This document shows, piece after piece, positions 9,163-16,473 of a DNA stretch of 64,000 nucleotides. Position 1 is the first letter of the stretch, and every line of letters starts with the position of its first letter. A program made the position numbers and the translations under genes. The DNA is from CAYPFY01 sp964410105 (GTDB lineage: Bacteria; Bacteroidota; Ignavibacteria; UBA10030; SZUA-254): NCBI GenBank assembly GCA_964410105.1, contig CAYPFY010000021.1, forward strand, positions 1-64,000, written 5' to 3'. The notes beneath the pieces are model-generated. The model was not told the DNA's origin. It worked only from the letters and a program-made list of their open reading frames with translations, and ran no database searches.

Positions 9163-10167
9163 TCAGACCTTGACGGCGAGATGGTACTCCTTATTCACGA
9201 GCTCGACGTCCGCATCGACCATCAGTCGCACGAGTTCGTGAAAGGTGGTCTTCGGGGACCATCCGAGCTTTTTTTTGGCCCGGGTGGCATCTCCCATCAG
9301 AACATCGACCTCGGCGGGGCGGAAATAACGCGGGTCGATCTTGACGTGGCCTGACCAGTCGAGGCCCGCATAGGAGAAGGCTTCCTCAAGAAACTCGCGA
9401 ACGGTGTGAGTCTCCCCGGTGGCGATGACGTAATCGTCGGCTTCAGCCTGCTGCATCATGAGCCACATCGCCTCGACATATTCCTTGGCATAACCCCAGT
9501 CGCGCTTCGCATCGAGATTCCCCAGATACAGCTCCTTGTCCAGGCCGGCCTTGATGCGCGCCAACCCGCGGGTTATCTTGCGGGTAACGAACGTTTCGCC
9601 GCGCCGGGGCGATTCGTGGTTGAACAGGATGCCGTTGCAGGCGAACATGCCATAACTTTCGCGATAATTCACCGTGGTCCAGAATGCATACACCTTCGAG
9701 CAGCCGTAGGGACTCCGGGGATAAAAGGGAGTCGTTTCCTTCTGGGGAATTTCCCTCGCCATCCCGTACATCTCGCTGCTCGAAGCCTGATAAAATCTTG
9801 TCTTGATCCCCGTTTCGTGGATCGCTTCCAGGATCCTCACGGTCCCGATCGCGGTGACATCGCCCGTGTATTCCGGAACGTCGAAGCTTACCCGGACGTG
9901 GCTCTGCGCGGCGAGATGGTACACCTCATCCGGCTGAAGACGGTACAGAAGCTTGATGAGATTCGTGGAGTCGCTGATGTCGCCGTAATGGAGGAAGAAA
10001 TTCACTCCATTGATGTGCGGATCTGCGTAGAGATGATCGATCCGGCTCGTATTGAAGGTGCTGGCGCGGCGTATCACCCCATGAACCTCATATCCCTTCG
10101 AAAGGAGGAGCTCGGCGAGATAGGAGCCGTCCTGTCCGGTGATTCCTGTGACGAGTGCTTTTTTCAT
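9163..10167 (-). CDS. gmd: GDP-mannose 4,6-dehydratase
   Basis: 334 residues. It converts GDP-D-mannose to GDP-4-keto-6-deoxymannose, the precursor of GDP-fucose and related sugars. The NADP site is TGITGQDGSYLAE (7-19), the active site SSSEMYG (129-135) with Tyr154-x3-Lys158 in SPYGCSK. The family signature NHESPRRGETFVTRKI is intact. It is followed directly by fcl, giving a complete GDP-mannose to GDP-fucose branch. No manB/manC for GDP-mannose supply is in the window. Confidence 0.95.
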   Translation of the reverse strand: MKKALVTGITGQDGSYLAELLLSKGYEVHGVIRRASTFNTSRIDHLYADPHINGVNFFLHYGDISDSTNLIKLLYRLQPDEVYHLAAQSHVRVSFDVPEYTGDVTAIGTVRILEAIHETGIKTRFYQASSSEMYGMAREIPQKETTPFYPRSPYGCSKVYAFWTTVNYRESYGMFACNGILFNHESPRRGETFVTRKITRGLARIKAGLDKELYLGNLDAKRDWGYAKEYVEAMWLMMQQAEADDYVIATGETHTVREFLEEAFSYAGLDWSGHVKIDPRYFRPAEVDVLMGDATRAKKKLGWSPKTTFHELVRLMVDADVELVNKEYHLAVKV

Positions 10168-10235
10168 CTGGCTAGTATTTCGGTTGGCTCAATATAAGGA
10201 TTTCTCGTCAATATCCGCAGGGTCATTTCCCGGTT

Positions 10236-10790
10236 TCAATAGACAAATGCGTTGTCCGCGTCCTTGAGCGGGGGATTTTTCATGTCCTTCTCCGAAAGGA
10301 TTGGATTCTGGACGGGCCACCGGATGCCTATCGCCGGGTCGTTCCAGAGAATCCCCCGGTCGTGGTCGCGCGAATACTCCTCGGAGCACTTGTAGATGAT
10401 CTCGGCCCCTTCGGAGAGCGACGCGAAACCATGCGCAAATCCACGCGGAATATAGAGCATGCGAAAATTCTCTTCCGTCAGCTCGAGGCCGAACCAGCGT
10501 CCGAATGTCGGTGATCCTTTGCGGATATCGACGCACACATCAAAAATTTTACCCCGGCAGCAGCGGATCAGCTTGGCCTGCGCCTTGGGAGCGATCTGAT
10601 AGTGGAGGCCGCGAACCACGTTTTTCGAAGACTGTGAATGATTATCCTGCAGAAATCTGTCATCGATCCCGAGTCGCGTGAATTCGGAATAGCGGTATGT
10701 TTCGGAAAAAGCCCCTCTCCCGTCCCGGAACACGGCCGGCTCAATCACAAGAACGGATTCGATATCCACCCCGGTTGCCTTAAAGGGCAC
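10236..10790 (-). CDS. rfbC: dTDP-4-dehydrorhamnose 3,5-epimerase
   Basis: 184 residues, the usual size. This cupin epimerase acts on dTDP-4-keto-6-deoxy-D-glucose in dTDP-rhamnose synthesis. Visible motifs are FSETYR, FLQDNHSQS, VVRGLHYQ (catalytic His) and YIPRGFAHGF. The start overlaps the end of rfbA by 11 nt. rfbB and rfbD, which normally complete the pathway, are missing from the window, so dTDP-rhamnose needs genes elsewhere or the epimerase serves another dTDP-sugar. Confidence 0.94.
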   Translation of the reverse strand: MPFKATGVDIESVLVIEPAVFRDGRGAFSETYRYSEFTRLGIDDRFLQDNHSQSSKNVVRGLHYQIAPKAQAKLIRCCRGKIFDVCVDIRKGSPTFGRWFGLELTEENFRMLYIPRGFAHGFASLSEGAEIIYKCSEEYSRDHDRGILWNDPAIGIRWPVQNPILSEKDMKNPPLKDADNAFVY

Positions 10791-11676
10791 GCGCAGCTCC
10801 CCTCTCGTCCAGCAATTTGAGAAGATACTGACCGTAGCTGTTCTTCCTCATGGGCTCGGCAAGCTTCCTCAGCTGATCTTTTCCGATGAAACCGCTTGCA
10901 TAGGCGATCTCCTCGATGCATGCAATTTTCAGCCCCTGTCTTTTCTCCATTGTGGCAATGAATGTGCCCGCATCGAGAAGGCTCTCATCGGTCCCCGTAT
11001 CGAGCCATGCGTATCCCCTACCGAGAAGCTCGACCCGGAGCGCGCTCTTCTTCAGATACGCTCTGTTGACATCGGTGATCTCAAGCTCCCCTCTCGCCGA
11101 CGGCGTCAGGCCCTTGGCTATATCTACTACAGTGTTGTCATAGAAATAGAGACCGGTCACCGCGAAGTTCGACTTCGGTTGATTCGGTTTTTCCTCGATC
11201 GACAGGACCCTCCCGGACCCGTCAAATTCGACGATGCCGTATCGTTCGGGGTCTTTGACATAATACCCGAACACGGTGGCGCCGCGCCTCCGTGTCACCT
11301 CGGATACCGCTCGGCCGAGAGTCTCGGTGAGGCCGTGCCCGTAGAAAATATTGTCTCCCAGGACGAGGCAGACGTCGTCCTTCCCGACAAACTTTTCTCC
11401 CAGCAGGAACGATTCCGCGAGCCCGTTCGGGTTTTGTTGTTCCTTGTAGGAAAAATTGAGTCCGAGCTGAGATCCGGAGCCAAAGATCTCGGTCAGCTTC
11501 GGAAGATCGCGCGGTGTCGAGATGATCAGAATATCCCTGATGCCGGCCAGCATGAGTACGGACAGGGGATAATAGATCATCGGCTTGTCGTAGACGGGAA
11601 GAAGCTGTTTGCACACGGCGAGCGTAAGGGGATAGAGACGTGTGCCGCTGCCGCCTGCGAGTATAATACCTTTCAT
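10780..11676 (-). CDS. rfbA: Glucose-1-phosphate thymidylyltransferase
   Basis: 298 residues. It makes dTDP-glucose from glucose-1-phosphate and dTTP. The nucleotidyltransferase signature is GGSGTRLYPLT (8-18), followed by KQLLPVYDKPMIYYPLS, LGDNIFYG and the sugar-binding IEEKP. Length fits the short RmlA class. It is followed by rfbC with an 11-nt overlap; the flippase-like gene ends 88 nt further upstream on the same transcript direction. Confidence 0.95.
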   Translation of the reverse strand: MKGIILAGGSGTRLYPLTLAVCKQLLPVYDKPMIYYPLSVLMLAGIRDILIISTPRDLPKLTEIFGSGSQLGLNFSYKEQQNPNGLAESFLLGEKFVGKDDVCLVLGDNIFYGHGLTETLGRAVSEVTRRRGATVFGYYVKDPERYGIVEFDGSGRVLSIEEKPNQPKSNFAVTGLYFYDNTVVDIAKGLTPSARGELEITDVNRAYLKKSALRVELLGRGYAWLDTGTDESLLDAGTFIATMEKRQGLKIACIEEIAYASGFIGKDQLRKLAEPMRKNSYGQYLLKLLDERGAARAL

Positions 11677-11764
11677 GAGCTCACGGTGAGTCGATTATGG
11701 TCAAATACCCAGCAAAATACGAAAAACTTGTGGTCAAATGCCAGTGCAACCGGCGGAAACAGAT

Positions 11765-12688
11765 TCAGATTCGGGGAGACCCTTCTGACTCCTTCAGGAA
11801 CGATGCCACGACAAAGGTGATGACATCGGCAACGAGCGAAAGAACGCGAAGCGTCAGAGCGACGCCGATGGCGGGCCCTTCGCCGAGCGGGGTACTGAAA
11901 AAAGAGACGAAGACCGCCTCCCGGATCCCGATTCCCGCCGGGGCGCCCGGGACAAGGAAGCCCGCGAGCCAGGCCGTCGTGTAACCGAAGGAGAAATCAT
12001 ACCACGACACAGGCGGGTAGATGTTCCAGATTTCCCTTGCAATGAGGGCGATGACAGGTCCGTTCAGAAACAGGAGCAGGGAATAGGCGAGCATCGCCGG
12101 AAGGACAATGCGAGGATGAAGATAGGGGGCGCGAGTTCTTGCCCACTCCCGCGCTCTGGGTGACGCAACGATAACAAGGGCACATGCAAGAGCAAAGCCG
12201 CCGATCCAGAGCCCGGCATGGTGCGTGGGTGGAAAAACCCCGAAATCGATTTCTCTCGGTCCTGCGCCGATCAGGAATCCCATAACGATGATCATGAGAG
12301 AGGTGGAGATGATGGCAAGCGTTTCAACTCCCATGGTGAGGAGCACAGTTTCCGGCGGAAGGGATTTCGACATCCCGAGCGCCGTTCTTCCGACGTAGTG
12401 AAAAAAATTTCCCGGCAGATATTTCGCGATTTGGGCCCGACCCATGATCTCGACTGCCTGGAGGACAGATATTTTAATCTTGCCTCCGCCAAGCAGGATC
12501 CGCCAGCCAGCTGCGAGGAGAAAAAAGCATATCAGAAGAATGCCGACGCCTGCCCCCGCGGCAAAAAGGCTCCCCGGGGACCAGTTTATTGGCGGAAGGG
12601 ACCCCAGGGATCGCCTGAAATTCCGGACGAGGAAGGCGATCGACAGTACCGCCAGGAGGCCTCCCGCAATCGGGGCGATCTTTTTCAC
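11765..12688 (-). CDS. Flippase-like integral membrane protein (LPG-synthase TM / UPF0104 family)
   Basis: 307 residues with about eight hydrophobic helices. It carries signatures of the lysylphosphatidylglycerol-synthase transmembrane family: an early LL..W..LL region, IAKYLPGNFFHYVGR near 105-120, and a late VPGAPAGIGIREAVFV. It lacks the soluble aminoacyltransferase domain of MprF. Short members of this family often sit in glycan loci and are suspected of moving lipid-linked sugars across the inner membrane. The start overlaps the stop of the methyltransferase upstream as ATGA (12685-12688). Flippase activity here is inference from context. Confidence 0.75.
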   Translation of the reverse strand: MKKIAPIAGGLLAVLSIAFLVRNFRRSLGSLPPINWSPGSLFAAGAGVGILLICFFLLAAGWRILLGGGKIKISVLQAVEIMGRAQIAKYLPGNFFHYVGRTALGMSKSLPPETVLLTMGVETLAIISTSLMIIVMGFLIGAGPREIDFGVFPPTHHAGLWIGGFALACALVIVASPRAREWARTRAPYLHPRIVLPAMLAYSLLLFLNGPVIALIAREIWNIYPPVSWYDFSFGYTTAWLAGFLVPGAPAGIGIREAVFVSFFSTPLGEGPAIGVALTLRVLSLVADVITFVVASFLKESEGSPRI

Positions 12689-13320
12689 ACTTCCGGGAGA
12701 AATCGAGAGATGGGGTTTCTCCGAAGCAACGCCATGGTCCAGGGAAAAGGGCTCTCGACAGACTCAATCTCAAGCTCCGGGACAAATCCCCCCAGGAAAC
12801 CGCAGAATGATTTCTTTGACCAGTGGTTGACATGTCCCGGCGTGTTTCCAAGGCGCGAGAGGTACTTCCCCCTCATCACATTAAGCACCCGCCAGACAGG
12901 TTCACGGGGGACCGAGACGAGGAGGTATCGAAAATGCACCCCCAGGAGAGACCGCATTGCGAGGTCGGGATCCTCAAGGTGCTCGAGCACCTCTGAGGCA
13001 ACGATCAGATCGGCGGACGCTTTAAGCCGGGGGAGATCATAGACGGAGAGGGCGTCGAACGAGAGGTGGGAAAATCGCCGTCTGGCTTCCTCAATAATAT
13101 CCGGGGCGACATCATACCCCTGGTACGCGGCGCCCGGAAAGAGCCCCGTCAGGCGCGAACCGATTTCCCCCTCCCCGCATCCGATCTCCAGGATGCTCTT
13201 GACGCTCAAGGGTGAAAGGAGGGCTTCCATCGAGAGAAAGAAACGGGCCATCATCGCGCGCACGATGGGGTTGCTCGACCCATATTTATCATAGACATTT
13301 CCCGAGATAACTGATTGCAT
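12685..13320 (-). CDS. Class I SAM-dependent methyltransferase
   Basis: 211 residues from the ATG at 13320. The frame can open at 13377, but that start has no ribosome site and overlaps the previous gene by 43 nt, while 13320 lies just after GAAGAG and gives a length close to the paralogue at 21131-21772 (213). Motif I is ILEIGCGEGE; the acidic beta-2 end and the ASEVLEHLEDP motif are present. The C-terminal half shares ISVPxEPxWRxLNVxR and GNTPGHxNHWS with the paralogue. It probably methylates a sugar or lipid-linked intermediate; the substrate is unknown. Confidence 0.82.
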   Translation of the reverse strand: MQSVISGNVYDKYGSSNPIVRAMMARFFLSMEALLSPLSVKSILEIGCGEGEIGSRLTGLFPGAAYQGYDVAPDIIEEARRRFSHLSFDALSVYDLPRLKASADLIVASEVLEHLEDPDLAMRSLLGVHFRYLLVSVPREPVWRVLNVMRGKYLSRLGNTPGHVNHWSKKSFCGFLGGFVPELEIESVESPFPWTMALLRRNPISRFLPEV

Positions 13321-13334
13321 CTCTTCGGTGCGTT

Positions 13335-13928
13335 TCAAGGGGCGTGCGTGAAGATCGCCATCTGATTCAATCCGCATTGAAATCGTTCATACTCGACCAT
13401 CACGAGTTTCGCCGACGAGGCCAGATCCCGGAGGGCGCGCCGATCGAAAAACAAATTATGTTCACGGGCGGCGTCGAGGCTGAAGAGCCCGAGGCTTGCC
13501 CCGATGCGGTGGGGCCACTCAGAAATGGGATGGGGAGTTGTGAGGAGGAGGATTCCGTTTTCGGAAAGCAGCGGGGCGATCTTCCGGAAAGTTCCGGCCG
13601 GATCCTTGAGATGCTCGATGATGGCAAGCATCGTTATGACGTCGAAGCTGCCGGAGACGGGGAATGCGTCCCGCTCGATGTCGGCCTGGTAGAAATGATG
13701 CTGGGGAAAACGGATGAGATTCTCCGATATGACGTCCCCGAGAAGATCTATCCCGTCATAAGACCCGGGGGGGAGAAGATAATCGAGGAGCCTCGCCCGC
13801 CCGCAGCCGACGTCGAGAATCCGGGTGAGGGGCGGAACGTGCTTGATGATTTTATTGATGCGCTGTTGTTCGAGGAAGGGTGAAAGCTTTCCGCCACCCA
13901 CCTGGCCCAGAGGGCTAGTCTTCGCCAC
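13335..13928 (-). CDS. Class I SAM-dependent methyltransferase
   Basis: 197 residues. Motif I is ILDVGCGRARLL near residue 38. YDGIDLLGD follows for the ribose contact, and ITMLAIIEHLKDP is the post-II motif of the methyltransferase type 11/12 family. It contains LLTTPHPISEWPHRIG in the second half, a pattern often seen in small glycan-locus methyltransferases. The start overlaps the end of the GtrB-like glycosyltransferase by 14 nt, so translation is probably coupled. Substrate unknown. Confidence 0.82.
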   Translation of the reverse strand: MAKTSPLGQVGGGKLSPFLEQQRINKIIKHVPPLTRILDVGCGRARLLDYLLPPGSYDGIDLLGDVISENLIRFPQHHFYQADIERDAFPVSGSFDVITMLAIIEHLKDPAGTFRKIAPLLSENGILLLTTPHPISEWPHRIGASLGLFSLDAAREHNLFFDRRALRDLASSAKLVMVEYERFQCGLNQMAIFTHAP

Positions 13929-14883
13929 GTACCCCCTCTTTGCCGTACTCCGCCCTTTTCGCTCTCAGGAGGGTTTCCTCGAGAATCCTTCTGTTTTTTG
14001 CCGTGAGATCTGCGAGCACGCCGAGCATGAATATCTGAAAGCCGATCACCATGCAAACGCCCGCGACGACGAGCGATTGAATATGACCCGTCGGTTCGTG
14101 TTTCAAGGCAAAATAGAGATACAGGAATCGGATATCGAGAATGAGTCCGGCTCCGAACAGCGTCCCTCCCAGGATGGTAAACACCCTCAAGGGTCTGTAC
14201 ATCGTATAGATGCGCAGTATCGTCACAAGGGAGCGGAAGATGTATTCCAGGGTGGAGCTGAAGAGCCGCGATTCCCTCATCTTGGGGTTGGTCCGGACCG
14301 GCACGTGCGCGATCGTCAGACCCGTCATCCCGGTCTGAATAATGGTCTCGAGAGTATATGTGAAGTCGGAAAAAACATTGATGCGCATCGCCGAGGCCCG
14401 GTTGTAGGCACGGAAGCCGCTCGTCACGTCTGGAAGAGTGGTTTTAGATACCTTTCGCATCAACGAACTCCCGATGCCCTGAAGGAGTTTCTTCACCGGC
14501 GAGAAATGATCGATGCTCTTGATATCCCTCGACCCGACGACGATGTCGGCTTTCTTCAGGAGGATTGGCTCGACCAGATCGGCGATATCGGCACCGCGGT
14601 ACTGGTTATCCGCGTCGGTGTTCACGATGATATCTGCGCCGAGCTCGAGACACTTGTTCAGTCCTACGGCAAAAGCATTAGCCAGTCCCTGATTCGATGT
14701 GAGCCGGACGATGTGATGAATTCCCAGTTTGCTGGCCACCTCGGAAGTTGAGTCTCTGCTTCCGTCGTCGATGACGAGGATCTCAATCTCGTCGATTCCA
14801 GCCAGCGAACGCGGCAGGTCCTCCAACGTTGCCGGCAGGGTTTTCTCTTCGTTATAGCACGGGATCTGGATGATGAGCTTCAT
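13915..14883 (-). CDS. GtrB/DPM1-like polyprenyl-phosphate glycosyltransferase
   Basis: 322 residues. The N-terminal GT2 domain resembles dolichyl-phosphate mannose synthase and GtrB: IPCYNEEKTLP, VIDDGSRDST, a DAD metal motif (NTDADNQY) and VVGSRDI. Two membrane helices follow at about 230-300 and a charged cytoplasmic tail ends the protein. Such enzymes load a sugar on undecaprenyl phosphate at the inner membrane for use by a GT-C enzyme outside. The paralogue at 21908-22876 has exactly the same length. A sigma70-like promoter lies 50-80 nt upstream (14936-14964). Confidence 0.87.
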   Translation of the reverse strand: MKLIIQIPCYNEEKTLPATLEDLPRSLAGIDEIEILVIDDGSRDSTSEVASKLGIHHIVRLTSNQGLANAFAVGLNKCLELGADIIVNTDADNQYRGADIADLVEPILLKKADIVVGSRDIKSIDHFSPVKKLLQGIGSSLMRKVSKTTLPDVTSGFRAYNRASAMRINVFSDFTYTLETIIQTGMTGLTIAHVPVRTNPKMRESRLFSSTLEYIFRSLVTILRIYTMYRPLRVFTILGGTLFGAGLILDIRFLYLYFALKHEPTGHIQSLVVAGVCMVIGFQIFMLGVLADLTAKNRRILEETLLRAKRAEYGKEGVRGED

Positions 14884-14935
14884 GTGCTCCGCTCCGTTAA
14901 TGTAGGGGGCCGGGAATGCCGCTCCGCCCCATCGG

Positions 14936-14964
14936 ATTATATTGAAAATCCATACTTTTCACAA
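14936..14964 (-). promoter_or_regulatory. Predicted promoter for the 14883 gene
   Basis: Read on the minus strand, TTGTGA at 14959-14964 is followed after 17 nt by a perfect TATAAT at 14936-14941. A transcript would start near 14929 and leave a leader of about 45 nt before the ATG at 14883. This would give the downstream part of the locus (GtrB-like, methyltransferases, flippase, rfbAC, gmd-fcl) its own promoter. The call rests on sequence match only. Confidence 0.55.
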
Positions 14965-15034
14965 CCCCCGGAGGAATGGTTCTATGTCGCCCCAAGGCAA
15001 GCTTATCAAAGGGTCCGGGCGACTGTGGGGGTTT

Positions 15035-16396
15035 TCAGGCTCTCCAAATCCTGCGGTTTGATATCCCATTTTTCCCGAACGCATTTCGTGTATCGACGAT
15101 GAGGCCCGAATGTTTCGAGATGAATCCGTAGTCATAGGATGAGTGATCTGTGCTGAGGATGACCAGGTCGTAACGCCGGAGACTCGATTCCGTAAGCGGG
15201 ACGGATTTCATATCGTAATGATATCGTCGCGTCCGGGGTAAGCGGGGCACGTGGGGATCGTTATAGTCGACCCGGGCTCCTCTCCCGGTGAGAATTTCAA
15301 TCAGTTTCAGCGTGGGCGATTCCCTCATATCGTCCACATCCTTCTTGTAGGCGGCCCCAAGAATCAGCACTCTGGCCTTATTGAGGGGTTTGTTCCTTGT
15401 GCTCAGCGCATCCGCGGCTTTTTCTACGACATAGTACGGCATGAGGGAGTTCACCTCCCCTGCCAACTCGATGAATTTTGTGGGGACATCATATTCACGC
15501 GCCTTCCATGTCAGATAAAACGGATCGATGGGGATACAATGTCCGCCAAGCCCGGGTCCAGGGAAAAACGGTTGGAATCCGAACGGTTTCGTTGAGGCCG
15601 CCGCAATCACCTCCCAGATGTCGAAGCCCATTTTGTCGAACACCATCTTGAGCTCGTTGACCATCGCAATATTGACCGAGCGGTAAATATTCTCGAGCAA
15701 CTTCGTCGCCTCCGCCACCCGGGTTGAACTCACCGGCACAGTCTTCACGACGACGATATCATAGAGCGCGCGGGCAATGGAAAGGCACCGGCGGGTGACC
15801 CCGCCTACCACCTTGGGAATGGTGGTCGTCGAGTAGTGCTTGTTATTCGGATCTTCCCTTTCGGGAGAGAACGCGAGATAGAAATCTTTCCCCACCCTGT
15901 AAGGTGGCTTTGGCTTTGATTTTCGGCGTCTTTTCCCGGGCTGGAATTCAGGTGCGCGTGAAAGGAGCGGCAACAGAATCTCCTCGGTCGTCCCCGGATA
16001 CGTTGTCGATTCCAGGCACACCAGCTGACCGCGCTTAAGGAACCGGGCGACCGTCTTGGTCGTCTCCACCACATATCGCAGGTCAGGTTGCCGGTGGTCA
16101 TCAAGCGGAGTCGGAACACAGATGATGACGGCATCCACCTCGCGTAAGCGGGAAAAATCCGTCGTAGCCGAGAAGAACCCGGCGGCTCTTGTGGACCGGA
16201 CTTTGGAGTCGGGAATGTGCTTCAGATACGTTTTTCCCCTGCGGAGCGAAGCGATCTTCCGTTCGTCGATGTCAAATCCGAGGGATCTCACACCCTTGCG
16301 GGCAAACTCGAGGGCTAGGGGGAGGCCGACATAGCCGAGCCCTATGATCCCGACTTTCACCGTTTTTCTTCGAATTTTTTCAGCGATAGTTGCCAT
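15035..16396 (-). CDS. UDP-sugar 6-dehydrogenase, WbpA/WecC type
   Basis: 453 residues. It oxidises C6 of a UDP-hexose(amine) to a uronic acid with NAD. The Rossmann motif is GIIGLGYVGLPLALEF (17-32), then CVPTPL, LESTTYPGT and the catalytic Cys287 in PGLGGHCIPIDP. The closest pattern is WbpA/UDP-GlcNAc dehydrogenase rather than UDP-glucose dehydrogenase, which is family-level inference. One oddity is a strongly basic insertion at about 153-167 (KRRRKSKPKPP) where relatives have a short turn. With the WbpG-like enzyme at 19090-21123 it suggests an amidinated or amidated amino-uronic acid in the glycan. Confidence 0.9.
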   Translation of the reverse strand: MATIAEKIRRKTVKVGIIGLGYVGLPLALEFARKGVRSLGFDIDERKIASLRRGKTYLKHIPDSKVRSTRAAGFFSATTDFSRLREVDAVIICVPTPLDDHRQPDLRYVVETTKTVARFLKRGQLVCLESTTYPGTTEEILLPLLSRAPEFQPGKRRRKSKPKPPYRVGKDFYLAFSPEREDPNNKHYSTTTIPKVVGGVTRRCLSIARALYDIVVVKTVPVSSTRVAEATKLLENIYRSVNIAMVNELKMVFDKMGFDIWEVIAAASTKPFGFQPFFPGPGLGGHCIPIDPFYLTWKAREYDVPTKFIELAGEVNSLMPYYVVEKAADALSTRNKPLNKARVLILGAAYKKDVDDMRESPTLKLIEILTGRGARVDYNDPHVPRLPRTRRYHYDMKSVPLTESSLRRYDLVILSTDHSSYDYGFISKHSGLIVDTRNAFGKNGISNRRIWRA

Positions 16397-16473
16397 CGTT
16401 TTCCTTCTGTATGTCGGTTGCGTCCGGGAAGATATTCCGGCTCTCGTGAACTCCGTTTGGGGTCGCGCCCGGG

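Noticed and set aside
9406..10197. Plus-strand 263-codon open frame
   Set aside because: Lies opposite gmd, whose identity is certain; no motif of its own.
13825..14751. Plus-strand 308-codon open frame
   Set aside because: Opposite the GtrB-like gene and a methyltransferase gene, both strongly supported.
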